Source of the DNA: Arthrobacter sp. Leaf69
GTDB taxonomy: Bacteria; Actinomycetota; Actinomycetes; Actinomycetales; Micrococcaceae
Assembly (NCBI RefSeq): GCF_001422645.1
Contig: NZ_LMLR01000010.1
Location: forward strand, 578,237-642,236
Reading direction: 5' to 3'
Length of the DNA: 64,000 nucleotides
The stretch's first letter is position 1. Each line of letters opens with the position of its first letter. The position numbers and the translations under genes were made by a program. Of the stretch, positions 9,301 to 17,543 are shown piece after piece. The notes beneath the pieces are model-generated. The model had not been told where the DNA came from and made no database searches. It was given only the letters and a program-made list of their open reading frames with translations.

Positions 9301-9322
9301 CAACTGTAAACGTTTTCAGTTG
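9301..9322. promoter_or_regulatory. LacI-type operator before the ribose operon
   Basis: CAACTG-T-AAACGTTT-T-CAGTTG is a 22-base dyad with a central CG and a single mismatched pair. AAACGTTT cores are typical of LacI/GalR operators. It lies 97 bases upstream of the lacI start, where a repressor would block transcription of all seven functions of the operon. Confidence 0.7.
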
Positions 9323-9367
9323 GATGTACAAGAGCTGGTTTGACCAGCTGTTTTGCCGGAGCGGCGT

Positions 9368-9985
9368 TCAGGAATCCCCGGACCCAAGTCCTGGGGGCGT
9401 GCCTGGGATGTCGCGTACGGAGACCTTCAGCCGGGCGATCAGCCGGGCCACGGCCCGCTCGGCGAGGGCATCCGCCGTCGTGCTGGTTCCGGTCGGCAGC
9501 ACGTCGACGCCGGCCGGCGGCGGGGTGTCCGAGACGACCAGCTGGGCCACGCCGCGGTCCACGAGTTCCATCATGGCGCCGATGTCGGCGGCGGTGCGCT
9601 CGGCCGGGCGGGAGCCGAGGATGACGCCGTCGGCGCCGCCGGAGAGCATAAACGGACGCCAGCTGTCGCCGAGCAGGATGACCGGCTGGTAGCCGTGCCG
9701 GGGCAGGATCCGGGCCGCGGCCGTGGCAAGCTCCCGGTCCCGGGAATCGTCCAGATCGGTGATGGCCACAGCGACGACGTCGGTGCGGCCGCGCCGCATC
9801 CCGCGGGCGGCCCCGTTGGGCACATAGCCGAGTTCGTGGGCCGCGGCATGGACACGGTCCTGCGTGGGTTGGCTGATCCGGGTGTTTCCGCCGGGGCGGC
9901 CGGACAGCACGTAGGACACGGTGGTCAGGGACACGCCTGCCGCCTCCGCAACGTCGCGGATGGTGGGCTTGGATCCGTGGCGCAC
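9368..9985 (-). CDS. Short LacI family protein
   Basis: The protein has 205 residues against about 330-350 for a full LacI regulator. The DNA-binding part is complete: TIRDVAEAAGVSLTTVSYVL, then LGYVPNGAARGMRRGRTDVVAVAI. Only about the first half of the effector domain follows and the second lobe is missing. The end is a normal stop codon. It could be a naturally short regulator or the truncated remnant of a full one. It is upstream of and co-oriented with the ribose operon; the 9301-9322 operator lies between them. Confidence 0.7.
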   Translation of the reverse strand: MRHGSKPTIRDVAEAAGVSLTTVSYVLSGRPGGNTRISQPTQDRVHAAAHELGYVPNGAARGMRRGRTDVVAVAITDLDDSRDRELATAAARILPRHGYQPVILLGDSWRPFMLSGGADGVILGSRPAERTAADIGAMMELVDRGVAQLVVSDTPPPAGVDVLPTGTSTTADALAERAVARLIARLKVSVRDIPGTPPGLGSGDS

Positions 9986-10163
9986 TGATGACTCCCGGGT
10001 ACTTCTCCGCCGCAGCTTGGCGGCGGCCTTGAGGCTGGCTTCTCCTTGAACTGTAGCGGGAAATCACGCGCCAGGGTCACGAGGAGGACTTTCCGCCGGC
10101 TGCATTGTTAAGGGTTATGTACTCCTCTGGGCGGCCACCGCGCGAAAGGCGTAGCGTTCAGAG

Positions 10164-10784
10164 ATGGCTGAGGACAGATACACCACCGAGAGGGACGGCT
10201 TCGGGCGGCTCCTGGCAGACCGTGAAGTCTGGCGGCAGGCGGCCACCATCCCGGCGGCCGGCGAGCTCACCGCACGCTGGCTGGAAGGCCGCAGCGAGTA
10301 CCAGCCGGGGACCTTCACGCCCGGTTTCGACGCCGAAACCCGGGCCATCGCCGGCAGGCTCGCGGAGCTGGGCCGGAACGGGCTCTTCACCAAGGAATCG
10401 CAGCCCGGTGTGCTCTCGGAGGGACACGCGCAGCGTGCCTACGTGACAGGTTTCTGCAGTGCGGAGTCGGCGTCGGCGCTCCTGGAGCTGTCCGGCTGGA
10501 CTGACCTGGTGACCGTGGCGCATGCTCCCGGAGAAGCCAGCCAGGCCTCCATCCCTGTGACCCTGCGGGACGGCGCCGTGGCCACGGTCCTCGGCAGCAG
10601 TGAAGGCCCGGTCAGCGACGAACAGCTCCGGGACTGGACCGAGGAGGCCAACGAAACCCTCGCCCTGCTTCTGGCCGAGTCCTGGTACGTGGAGGTCTTC
10701 GATCCGGTCTGGGGCCGGGACGGGGTCCTCCTGCCCGCAGTCCTCAATGCGCTGACGGGCGCAGAATCAGGCGGCCAAGGCTAA
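10164..10784 (+). CDS. Uncharacterised 206-residue protein
   Basis: I do not recognise a domain with certainty. The sequence is soluble, acidic and without signal peptide or membrane helix. Features such as IPAAGELTARWLEGRSEYQPGTF, SQPGVLSEGHAQRAYVTGF and a tryptophan-rich C-terminal part (ESWYVEVFDPVWGRDG) look like a conserved actinobacterial family of unknown function. Codon use is ordinary for the window. The stop overlaps the stop of the converging monooxygenase-like gene. Ribosome site weak. Confidence 0.65.
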   Translation: MAEDRYTTERDGFGRLLADREVWRQAATIPAAGELTARWLEGRSEYQPGTFTPGFDAETRAIAGRLAELGRNGLFTKESQPGVLSEGHAQRAYVTGFCSAESASALLELSGWTDLVTVAHAPGEASQASIPVTLRDGAVATVLGSSEGPVSDEQLRDWTEEANETLALLLAESWYVEVFDPVWGRDGVLLPAVLNALTGAESGGQG

Positions 10785-11083
10785 TCCCAGCCGATGCTGG
10801 CGGCCTCGTCCAGGGTGCGTGCCTCGAAATGCTCCAGCATCTCGTGCATGCCCTCCAAGCTCTGCTTGAACATCTCGGACGCCCGCCACACTTCAGCCTG
10901 TTCCAGGGATTCCCACGGGCCGGTGCTGATGAACCGGTTCCGGACGTCGTGGTCATGCATCAGCACGGCCTTCGCGTGCGGGAAGTCTTCCTGGGTCTTG
11001 CGGGCCAGGTCCCGCCATGCCTGCACGAAATCATTCTCACGGCCGGGGTGCACCAACCAGATTCCCAGCGTATAAACCGACAC
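10781..11083 (-). CDS. Antibiotic biosynthesis monooxygenase (ABM) domain protein
   Basis: The protein has 100 residues of the ferredoxin-like ABM fold: SVYTLGIWLVHPGREND at the start, then AVLMHDHDVRNRFISTGPWESLEQAEVWRAS (the GPWESLEQAE block is diagnostic) and a final helix. The GTG at 11083 is chosen because TTGGAGG stands eight bases upstream; the frame opens further to 11107. Members act as small quinol or heme-type oxygenases or as dimerising ligand binders; the activity cannot be told here. It converges with the upstream gene, sharing four bases. Confidence 0.7.
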   Translation of the reverse strand: MSVYTLGIWLVHPGRENDFVQAWRDLARKTQEDFPHAKAVLMHDHDVRNRFISTGPWESLEQAEVWRASEMFKQSLEGMHEMLEHFEARTLDEAASIGWD

Positions 11084-11235
11084 GTCGATCGCCTCCAAAG
11101 TCTGCACGGGGTGGATACCCCTGATTATCGGCCCGTCCGCCGGCTTGCGGGTAGGGCCGATTTACCCGAGGGCGGCCCACCTGGCGGTTTCAAGAAGCCG
11201 GTGCGCCGGGCGCCAAGGATTTGTAGGCTGATGCC

Positions 11236-11364
11236 ATGACTGAGACGCAGCAGAAGGCCGACCTCACCTGGTCCTACGGCACCCGGGCCCCCGAGCGGTT
11301 CTGTTCCCAGCTCATCGATTCGACCGAGGGGTACCGGATCGCCGTGCTCACCCTGATGGCCTGA
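11236..11364 (+). CDS. Small ORF before nagA (42 residues)
   Basis: A 42-codon frame starts at ATG 11236 and ends seven bases before the nagA start. It has no match that I recognise: an acidic/polar start, then RAPERFCSQLIDSTEGYRIAV. Its third-position GC bias and its tight spacing to nagA suggest translation, but such a short frame can occur by chance at this GC content. It could be a remnant of a longer gene. Confidence 0.35.
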   Translation: MTETQQKADLTWSYGTRAPERFCSQLIDSTEGYRIAVLTLMA

Positions 11365-11370
11365 GGACAG

Positions 11371-12612
11371 ATGCCGGAATCCCGCGACGCCCCCCCTGCC
11401 TACATCCTGCGCGGCGCCCTCCTCACCGACGGTGCCCGTGCCGCGGACTCCGTTGTGGTGGTGACGGGCGGCCGCATCGCCTACGCGGGACCCGGCAGCC
11501 GCTACGATCGCGCGCAGTTTCCCGCCACCGAGGAGCTCCCGCTGCCGCCCGGCAGCTCACTGCTGCCCGGGCTTGTCGACCTCCACTGCCATGGTGCGGC
11601 CGGCGGCGGATTCCCGACGGGAGACGACAAAACGTGCCGGGAGGCAGCGGACTTCCTGCACCGCCAAGGGACCACCACACTGCTGGCCAGCCTCGTCACC
11701 GCCTCGGCCGACGAACTGCTGCGGTCCCTCGGCGTCCTCAAAGTCCTTGCCGCCGAGGGTCTCATCGCCGGAGTCCATGCCGAAGGCCCTTTCCTCTCCC
11801 ACGCCCGCTGCGGCGCGCAGAATCCGCGCTGGCTCCGGGACCCGGATCCGGGCCTCCTCCGGGAGATGCTGGCGGCCGCCGGCGGTGCGCTGAAAACGAT
11901 GACCTACGCACCCGAGCTTCCGGGCGCCGGCGAGCTGGTCCGGATACTCACCGAGCACGGTGTCACGCCCTCGCTGGGCCACACCGACGCCGATGCGCGG
12001 ACGGCGGCGGCCTCACTGACCGAGGCCGCAGCGTTCGTGGGCAGCGCGGCGCAGGCAGGGGCTTTCGGGCCGCAGGCCCGGCCGACGGTGACCCACTTGT
12101 TCAATGGCATGCCGCCGCTGCATCACCGCAGCCCGGGGCCGGCCGCGGCCTGCCTGCGGCTGGCTGCCACGGGGACGGTTGCCGTCGAGCTCATCGCCGA
12201 CGGCGTCCACCTCGACCCGGAGACGGTCCGGATGGTGTTCGACCTGGTCGGCGCCGGAAACATCGCGCTGGTGACGGACTCCATGGCGGCAACCGGACTG
12301 CCCGACGGCGACTACGATCTGGGCCCCTCCGACGTGGTGGTGCACGACGGCGTGGCCACTTTGAGAAGTAACGGCGCCCTGGCCGGGGGAACGGCGACCC
12401 TGCTGGAGGTTGTCCGCACCACGATCGCTGCCGGCGTGAGCCCGGCCGACGCCGTCCTGGCGGCAACCCTGGTCCCGGCCCGTGTCCTGGGCCTCGAAAC
12501 CGAAATCGGAAGCCTCCGGCCCGGAATGCGCGCCGACCTTATCGCCGTCGACCCGGGCTTCGAGCTGGTGACGGTCCTGCGCGGCGGGCGGATTCTGGAC
12601 TCCCCCGCCTGA
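11371..12612 (+). CDS. nagA: N-acetylglucosamine-6-phosphate deacetylase
   Basis: The protein has 413 residues, slightly long for NagA. It removes acetate from GlcNAc 6-phosphate in amino-sugar and cell-wall recycling. Amidohydrolase metal motifs are seen: the HCH pair at 72-74 (VDLHCHGAAGGG), the HAEGPFL block with a metal-binding glutamate near residue 138, SLGHTDAD, THLFNGMPPLHHRSPG, and the catalytic aspartate in LVTDSMAATG. GAGG lies just before the ATG. No nagB or PTS gene is adjacent, so the pathway's other steps lie elsewhere. Confidence 0.92.
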   Translation: MPESRDAPPAYILRGALLTDGARAADSVVVVTGGRIAYAGPGSRYDRAQFPATEELPLPPGSSLLPGLVDLHCHGAAGGGFPTGDDKTCREAADFLHRQGTTTLLASLVTASADELLRSLGVLKVLAAEGLIAGVHAEGPFLSHARCGAQNPRWLRDPDPGLLREMLAAAGGALKTMTYAPELPGAGELVRILTEHGVTPSLGHTDADARTAAASLTEAAAFVGSAAQAGAFGPQARPTVTHLFNGMPPLHHRSPGPAAACLRLAATGTVAVELIADGVHLDPETVRMVFDLVGAGNIALVTDSMAATGLPDGDYDLGPSDVVVHDGVATLRSNGALAGGTATLLEVVRTTIAAGVSPADAVLAATLVPARVLGLETEIGSLRPGMRADLIAVDPGFELVTVLRGGRILDSPA

Positions 12613-12627
12613 GACCGGCGCGGCCTC

Positions 12628-12660
12628 CCGGGCTGGCTGGCTACGCGCCGGGCTGGCTGG
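12628..12660. repeat. 13-base direct repeat downstream of nagA
   Basis: CCGGGCTGGCTGG occurs at 12628-12640 and again at 12648-12660. It lies in the noncoding stretch 12613-12792, which otherwise holds only the large hairpin described separately. Confidence 0.5.
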
Positions 12661-12681
12661 GCGCCGCCGTCGTGCGTTCCC

Positions 12682-12758
12682 GCCCGGTTGCCGGGCGAAG
12701 CGGCCGCCTACGCCCCGACACGCCGGTCCTCCGGCGTGTCGGGGCGAAGCAACCGGGC
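12682..12758. terminator. Large nested hairpin between convergent genes
   Basis: The inner stem is 16 perfect pairs: CGCCCCGACACGCCGG (12711-12726) with CCGGCGTGTCGGGGCG (12731-12746), loop TCCT. An outer perfect 10-base pair surrounds it: GCCCGGTTGC (12682-12691) with GCAACCGGGC (12749-12758). It separates nagA from the converging hydroxylase gene and is the strongest hairpin noticed in the window. No T-run follows on either strand. Confidence 0.75.
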
Positions 12759-12792
12759 AGGAGCGCACCGGATCATCAGGGAACCGGCCGGC

Positions 12793-14064
12793 TCAGGCGG
12801 GAACCTTGTCCGCCAGGCCGGAGCGGGCCGCGCGGACGGCCGGCACGCCGTCGCCGTCCTGGCCGTACAGCCAGTCGTTGTACTGGAAGTCGTTGTCCTT
12901 CCGGCTCTTGAAGAGCAGGTTGCGCAGCGTCCGGGCCAGTCCGGCGACGTGCCAGGATTCGCCCCAGACACGGGCGGTGCGCTGGACCCGTGCGGTGCGG
13001 CCGGCACGGTTGTTGTTGAACTCCTTGATCGCAGCGTCCCAGGCTTCCGGGTGCACGCCGTCGGCGGTGAAGACGGTGCCGTTGCTGACATCCTGCAGCG
13101 CTGCGGCGTCCTCGAGCGCCTGGCAGGCGCCCTGGGCGAGGTACTGGAGCATCGGGTGCGCGGCGTCGCCCATCAGCACCATCCGGCCGGCGACCCAGTT
13201 TTCGATCGGGTCGCGGTCGTACATGGGCCAGCGGATCCCCGTGGCCAGGTTCTTGAGCGCTTCCTGAACGGCCGGGACGCAGTCCTTGTACGCCGCCTCG
13301 AGCTCGTCCACTCCGCCGTACTGCTCCTCGCCGCGCTCGAACGAGGGGCTCTTGAAGACGGCAACGGTGTTCAGCAGCTCGCCCTTGCGCAACGGATACT
13401 GCACCAGGTGGCAGTCCGGGCCGAGGTAGACAATGACGTCCTCGAGGTCAGCCTTGGGGGTGTCCTCGGTGATCGGCACGGTGCCACGGTAGGCGACGTA
13501 GGCCGAGGAGACGGGCTCATCGCTGGCCACGAGCGGACGCAGGGTGGACTTGAGTCCGTCGGCGCCGATCACGACGTCGGCCTCGTAGTCCACACCGGCC
13601 GCGGTGTGGGCGACGCCGCGGCCGTTCACGGTTTCCACACTCTCCACCATGACGTCGTTGACCAGCTTGACGCCCGCCGCCTCGCAGCCTTCGAGCAGGA
13701 CCCGGTGCAGGTCGCTGCGGTGGATCACGACATACGGTGCGCCGTAGCGGTCCGCGAACTCCCCGTTGAGGGTCTGGCGCGTCAGCTCCTCGCCCGAGAC
13801 GGCGTCGCGGAAGACCAGGTGCTTGGGCTGGACGCCGATTTCCAGTGCCTTTTCCAGCAGGCCCCAGCGCTTCAGGACGCGGGAGGCGTTGGGGGCCATC
13901 TGCAGCCCGGCGCCGACCTCGCCGAATTCGGGGGCCCGTTCCACGAGGGTGACGTTGGCGCCGTTCTCCCGCAGCGCGAGGGCCCCGGCCAGTCCGGCCA
14001 TTCCCCCTCCGATGACGAGGACATCGGTGGACTCTGCACCGGTGGACTGGACGTGCTCAGACAT
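12793..14064 (-). CDS. 3-hydroxybenzoate 6-hydroxylase (FAD monooxygenase)
   Basis: The protein has 423 residues of the class A flavoprotein hydroxylases. Visible are the FAD dinucleotide motif GGGMAG (19-24), the DG motif VIGADG (165-170) and GDAAHPMLQYLAQGAC (299-314); the YLAQGAC form resembles characterised 3-hydroxybenzoate 6-hydroxylases. It would convert 3-hydroxybenzoate with NADH and oxygen to gentisate. The neighbouring gentisate ring-cleavage genes support this. Its start overlaps the end of the transporter gene by eight bases, so the two form an operon. Salicylate 5-hydroxylase activity is a less likely alternative. Confidence 0.85.
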   Translation of the reverse strand: MSEHVQSTGAESTDVLVIGGGMAGLAGALALRENGANVTLVERAPEFGEVGAGLQMAPNASRVLKRWGLLEKALEIGVQPKHLVFRDAVSGEELTRQTLNGEFADRYGAPYVVIHRSDLHRVLLEGCEAAGVKLVNDVMVESVETVNGRGVAHTAAGVDYEADVVIGADGLKSTLRPLVASDEPVSSAYVAYRGTVPITEDTPKADLEDVIVYLGPDCHLVQYPLRKGELLNTVAVFKSPSFERGEEQYGGVDELEAAYKDCVPAVQEALKNLATGIRWPMYDRDPIENWVAGRMVLMGDAAHPMLQYLAQGACQALEDAAALQDVSNGTVFTADGVHPEAWDAAIKEFNNNRAGRTARVQRTARVWGESWHVAGLARTLRNLLFKSRKDNDFQYNDWLYGQDGDGVPAVRAARSGLADKVPA

Positions 14065-15409
14065 TGCTTGCTCCTGTTGTTGAGAGGGAGGGGGAAATTG
14101 AAGATTTGGATTTGAGTTTGAGGCCGACGGCGGCGAGGAGGACCGCGGCGATGGCGGCTGCCCCGGCGAAGGCGAGAAAATTGGAATTGACGCCCAGCCC
14201 GGCGGCCAGCAACAGGCCGCCCACCTGGGGTGCGGCGACGGCGCCGATGCGGCCCGTCCCCAGCGCCCATCCCAGCGCGGTTCCCCGCAGGTGTCCGGGA
14301 TAGTGGCTCGCGACGGCGGCGATGATGAGGCACTGCGTGCCGTGGGTTCCGACGCCGGCCAGGACCAGCATGAGGTACACGACCGTGACTGACGGTCCGG
14401 TGACCAGGACCATCAGCGCGACGGCGGCGACGGCGGCCGCGGCGATCGCGGTCGGCACCGGGCCGAACCGGGTCCCGGCCCAGGCCGTGATGACCGAGCC
14501 GGCCACCGCACCCAGGTTGAGGGCGAGGGCGAAGGTCAGGGCGGAGCCCAGGTTGTAACCGGCCAGCTGCATGAGGTTCGGCAGCCAGGTGCCCAGCCCG
14601 TACCAGGCGAAGAGGGTGGCGATCGTCGCCAGGGCGAACAGCATGCTGACCCCCAGGTACGGGGCGCGGAGCAGGGAGGAGAAGCCGGACGGCTCCTTGA
14701 TGGTGTTGGCCTTGCCGCCCGCCTTGCGGGCGGCCTTGTCTGCTGCACTGACCGGCGCCAGCGTCTCCGGGAGGTATTTCAGGCCAAGCGGCACCACGAT
14801 CACCAGGGCCAGGCCCGCCACCAGGAACATCGACTGCCAGCCGAAGGCCGGGATCAGCTGGATGCCGACGAGGGCGGCGATGGACCCGCCGATCGGGACG
14901 CCGGACATCATCAGGGTGGCGATGGTGGACCGCCATTTGGTGGGGACCAGTTCGGCAACAAGGGCGTTCGCGGAGGGCACCAGTCCGCCAAGCCCGATGC
15001 CGGCGAGGAGCCGCAGGGAGCCGAAGACGGCGGCGTTGGGTGCGAAGGCGCAGAGGACGGTGAAGACCGAGAAGATAACAGCACAGCCCAGGATGGTCCG
15101 GCGGCGGCCCCACGAGTCGGCCATGCGGCCGGCAAAGATCGCCCCGATCATCATCCCGAGGAAAGCCATGGATCCGATGGTTCCGGCGGTGGCCTTGTTC
15201 AGGCCCCAGCCGGTTTCCGAGATCAGCGAGGACTGGACGGTGCCGTAGACGATGAGGTCGTAGCCGTCGAAGACCACCAGCAGCCAGCAGACAAGCACGG
15301 CAGCTGCCGAGCCTTTGGAGAACCGCGATGCAGACCCATCAGCGGTGGTGGGGGCGGAGGCCCCCGGCGATGACCGGTGCGGCGCCGCAGCGGGAGGTGT
15401 GTGATTCAT
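14057..15409 (-). CDS. MFS transporter for aromatic acids (AAHS type)
   Basis: The protein has 450 residues and 12 predicted helices. The first helix block reads LVCWLLVVFDGYDLIVYGTVQ, the DGYDL form seen in aromatic acid:H+ symporters such as PcaK or 3-hydroxybenzoate carriers. The MFS loop motif GRMADSWGRRRT is present. The ATG at 15409 begins a normal N-terminus; the frame opens further upstream into the divergent regulator's region. By context it imports 3-hydroxybenzoate or gentisate. The 15452-15466 inverted repeat stands 42 bases upstream. Confidence 0.85.
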   Translation of the reverse strand: MNHTPPAAAPHRSSPGASAPTTADGSASRFSKGSAAAVLVCWLLVVFDGYDLIVYGTVQSSLISETGWGLNKATAGTIGSMAFLGMMIGAIFAGRMADSWGRRRTILGCAVIFSVFTVLCAFAPNAAVFGSLRLLAGIGLGGLVPSANALVAELVPTKWRSTIATLMMSGVPIGGSIAALVGIQLIPAFGWQSMFLVAGLALVIVVPLGLKYLPETLAPVSAADKAARKAGGKANTIKEPSGFSSLLRAPYLGVSMLFALATIATLFAWYGLGTWLPNLMQLAGYNLGSALTFALALNLGAVAGSVITAWAGTRFGPVPTAIAAAAVAAVALMVLVTGPSVTVVYLMLVLAGVGTHGTQCLIIAAVASHYPGHLRGTALGWALGTGRIGAVAAPQVGGLLLAAGLGVNSNFLAFAGAAAIAAVLLAAVGLKLKSKSSISPSLSTTGASNV

Positions 15410-15451
15410 GCCACTAACTGTCCTAGCCGCCGCAGGTGAACCACAATAGAA

Positions 15452-15466
15452 TTCTGATGTGCAGAA
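15452..15466. promoter_or_regulatory. Inverted repeat TTCTG-N5-CAGAA, site 1
   Basis: TTCTG (15452-15456), ATGTG, CAGAA (15462-15466). It overlaps the GTG start of the IclR gene and lies 42 bases before the divergent transporter start. The same pattern occurs before the gentisate dioxygenase gene. Probably the IclR binding site, giving self-repression and control of the transporter-hydroxylase operon. Confidence 0.6.
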
Positions 15467-16280
15467 CAAGCCCCCGCCCGCATCAGCCCGGAAGCCCGTC
15501 CAGAAGCGGCCCACCTACTCCATCGAGGCAGTGGACAACGCGCTGCAGCTCCTGCAGCTGGTTCGCGACGGCGGGGCGCTGCGGCTCAAGGACGCCGCCG
15601 AGGAACTGGGGGTGGCGCCGTCCACCGCCCACCGCCTCCTGGCCATGCTGGTCTACCGGGGCTTCGCCGTGCAGGATGAAAACCGCCGGTACGTGCCTGG
15701 CCCGGCCATGGGCGTCGGGCCGGCCGGGCTGAGCTGGACCAGGCTCCTCCGCTCGCTCTCCCAGCCGCACATGGAACTGCTCTCCGCGCGACTCAACGAG
15801 ACCGTCAACCTTATGGTGCGGGTGGGGACGAAAGTGCGCTTCCTGGCCACGGTGGAGGGAAACAACGTCTTGCGGGTGGGTGACCGGCAGGGGACGGTGA
15901 TGCCTGCCAATAAAACCTCCGGCGGCAAGGCCATGCTCGCCGAGCTGGAACCACCGATGATCGACCAGCTCTTCCGCAGCAACAATGCAGAGATCGGCGG
16001 GGACACCATTCCGGCGGCGGAGTACCCTGCGTTCCTGCGCGAGCTGGAATCCATCCGCAACAACGGTTTCGCCGCCAATTTCGAAGGCACGGAGGACGGT
16101 GTGAGCGCCCTCGGCATCGCCCTGCACAACCGGCATGGGAACGTGGTGGGCGCGCTCAGCGTCGCCACACCCGCCACCCGCTTCCGAAAAGTGTTCGACG
16201 CCGGACTCGTCCCCGCACTGCGGGAAACGTGCCGGCAACTGGAGATCGACATCGCGGCCAATCCGGCCGACCCGGACTGA
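15459..16280 (+). CDS. IclR family regulator of the gentisate cluster
   Basis: The protein has 273 residues from a GTG start. The N-terminal winged helix holds SIEAVDNALQLLQLV and the recognition region LGVAPSTAHRLLAMLVYRGF. The C-terminal IclR effector domain includes TSGGKAMLAEL and GFAANFEGTEDGVSALGIAL. It lies between the divergent transporter-hydroxylase operon and the gentisate ring-cleavage operon. Two matching inverted repeats flank it, so it probably controls both units with an aromatic acid as effector. Confidence 0.88.
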   Translation: MQNKPPPASARKPVQKRPTYSIEAVDNALQLLQLVRDGGALRLKDAAEELGVAPSTAHRLLAMLVYRGFAVQDENRRYVPGPAMGVGPAGLSWTRLLRSLSQPHMELLSARLNETVNLMVRVGTKVRFLATVEGNNVLRVGDRQGTVMPANKTSGGKAMLAELEPPMIDQLFRSNNAEIGGDTIPAAEYPAFLRELESIRNNGFAANFEGTEDGVSALGIALHNRHGNVVGALSVATPATRFRKVFDAGLVPALRETCRQLEIDIAANPADPD

Positions 16281-16302
16281 GCGACCGGCCCCGCCCCCGC
16301 CA

Positions 16303-16319
16303 ATTCTGACCAGCAGAAT
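16303..16319. promoter_or_regulatory. Inverted repeat ATTCTG-N5-CAGAAT, site 2
   Basis: Perfect dyad: ATTCTG (16303-16308), ACCAG, CAGAAT (16314-16319). A possible promoter, TTGGGG (16323-16328) and TAGAGT (16347-16352) with an 18-base spacer, starts just downstream. A regulator bound here would sit beside the -35 box, the usual position of an activator. Confidence 0.65.
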
Positions 16320-16397
16320 ATGTTGGGGGTCACACTGCCCCGTCCGTAGAGTCGAACTACGCCAATGAACTGTTCTGACCCTACCGAGGAGGCCCAC

Positions 16398-17543
16398 GTG
16401 TCCATCAGCGCCGAGAACACGACTCACGAATCAGTGGCCGCCGGGCACACTGCCCCGGAGCCGACGCCCGAAGAGGCGGCCCAGCTGCAGGAGCTGTACC
16501 GGGATTTTGACCGCGAAAACCTGATCCCGCTCTGGACGGAGATCGCGGACCTCATGCCGATGGTCCCGAGCCCCAAGGCGGTGCCCCACGTCTGGCGGTG
16601 GAGCGACCTGTACCCGCTGGCTGCCCGCGCCGGCGACCTGGTCCCCGTGGGCCGCGGCGGCGAACGCCGCGCCATCGCCCTGGCCAACCCCGGCCTGGCC
16701 GGGACACCGTACGCCACTCCCACCCTGTGGGCAGCCATCCAGTACCTCGGTGCCCGCGAGACCGCACCGGAACACCGCCACTCGCAGAACGCGTTCCGCT
16801 TCGTCGTCGAGGGCGAGGGTGTCTGGACGGTGGTGAACGGGGATCCGGTCCGGATGTCCCGCGGGGACTTCCTGCTGACCCCGGGCTGGAACTTCCACGG
16901 CCACCACAACGACACCGATGAGCCGATGGCCTGGATCGACGGCCTGGACATCCCGTTCGTGCACTACGCCGACGCCGGCTTCTTCGAGTTCGGCACCGAA
17001 CGCGTCACCGACGAGGCCACCCCGGACATCTCCCGCTCCGAGCGGCTCTGGGCCCACCCGGGCCTGCGCCCGCTCTCCGGCCTTGACGACACCACCAGCT
17101 CCCCCATCGCGGCGTACCGCTGGGAATACACGGACCGGGCCCTGCGCGAGCAGCTGCTGCTCGAGGACGAGGGCCACCCGGCCACCGTGTCCCAGGGCCA
17201 CGCCGCGGTCCGGTTCACCAACCCCACCAGCGGCGGGGACGTGATGCCCACCATCCGGGCCGAATTCCACCGCCTCCGCGCCGGCGCCTCCACCGAGACG
17301 CTCCACGAGGTCGGCTCCAGCGTCTGGCAGGTCTTCGAAGGCTCCGGCTCCGTGGTCCTCAACGGCGAAACCAGGACCCTGGCGAAGGGCGACCTGTTCG
17401 TCGTCCCGTCCTGGGCCGCGTGGTCACTCCAGGCTGACGCTGTTTCTCAAACGGAGTTTGATCTGTTCCGCTTCAGCGACGCCCCCATTTTCGAACGGCT
17501 GAACTTCAACCGCACCTACATCGAAGGACGCAACAACAAATGA
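16398..17543 (+). CDS. Gentisate 1,2-dioxygenase
   Basis: The protein has 381 residues and two cupin domains. The iron site of the N-terminal cupin is in APEHRHSQNAFRFVVEGEG (HxH plus a later histidine in GWNFHGHHND). The enzyme opens the gentisate ring to maleylpyruvate. The GTG at 16398 is preferred because GAGGAGG lies six bases upstream; an in-frame ATG at 16365 has no such site. It overlaps the hydrolase gene by ATGA and is first in the ring-cleavage operon. Confidence 0.92.
   Translation: MSISAENTTHESVAAGHTAPEPTPEEAAQLQELYRDFDRENLIPLWTEIADLMPMVPSPKAVPHVWRWSDLYPLAARAGDLVPVGRGGERRAIALANPGLAGTPYATPTLWAAIQYLGARETAPEHRHSQNAFRFVVEGEGVWTVVNGDPVRMSRGDFLLTPGWNFHGHHNDTDEPMAWIDGLDIPFVHYADAGFFEFGTERVTDEATPDISRSERLWAHPGLRPLSGLDDTTSSPIAAYRWEYTDRALREQLLLEDEGHPATVSQGHAAVRFTNPTSGGDVMPTIRAEFHRLRAGASTETLHEVGSSVWQVFEGSGSVVLNGETRTLAKGDLFVVPSWAAWSLQADAVSQTEFDLFRFSDAPIFERLNFNRTYIEGRNNK

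Noticed and set aside
12688..14115. A 475-codon open frame on the plus strand
   Set aside because: It is antisense to the 3-hydroxybenzoate hydroxylase, which has all flavoprotein motifs. It is a shadow frame.
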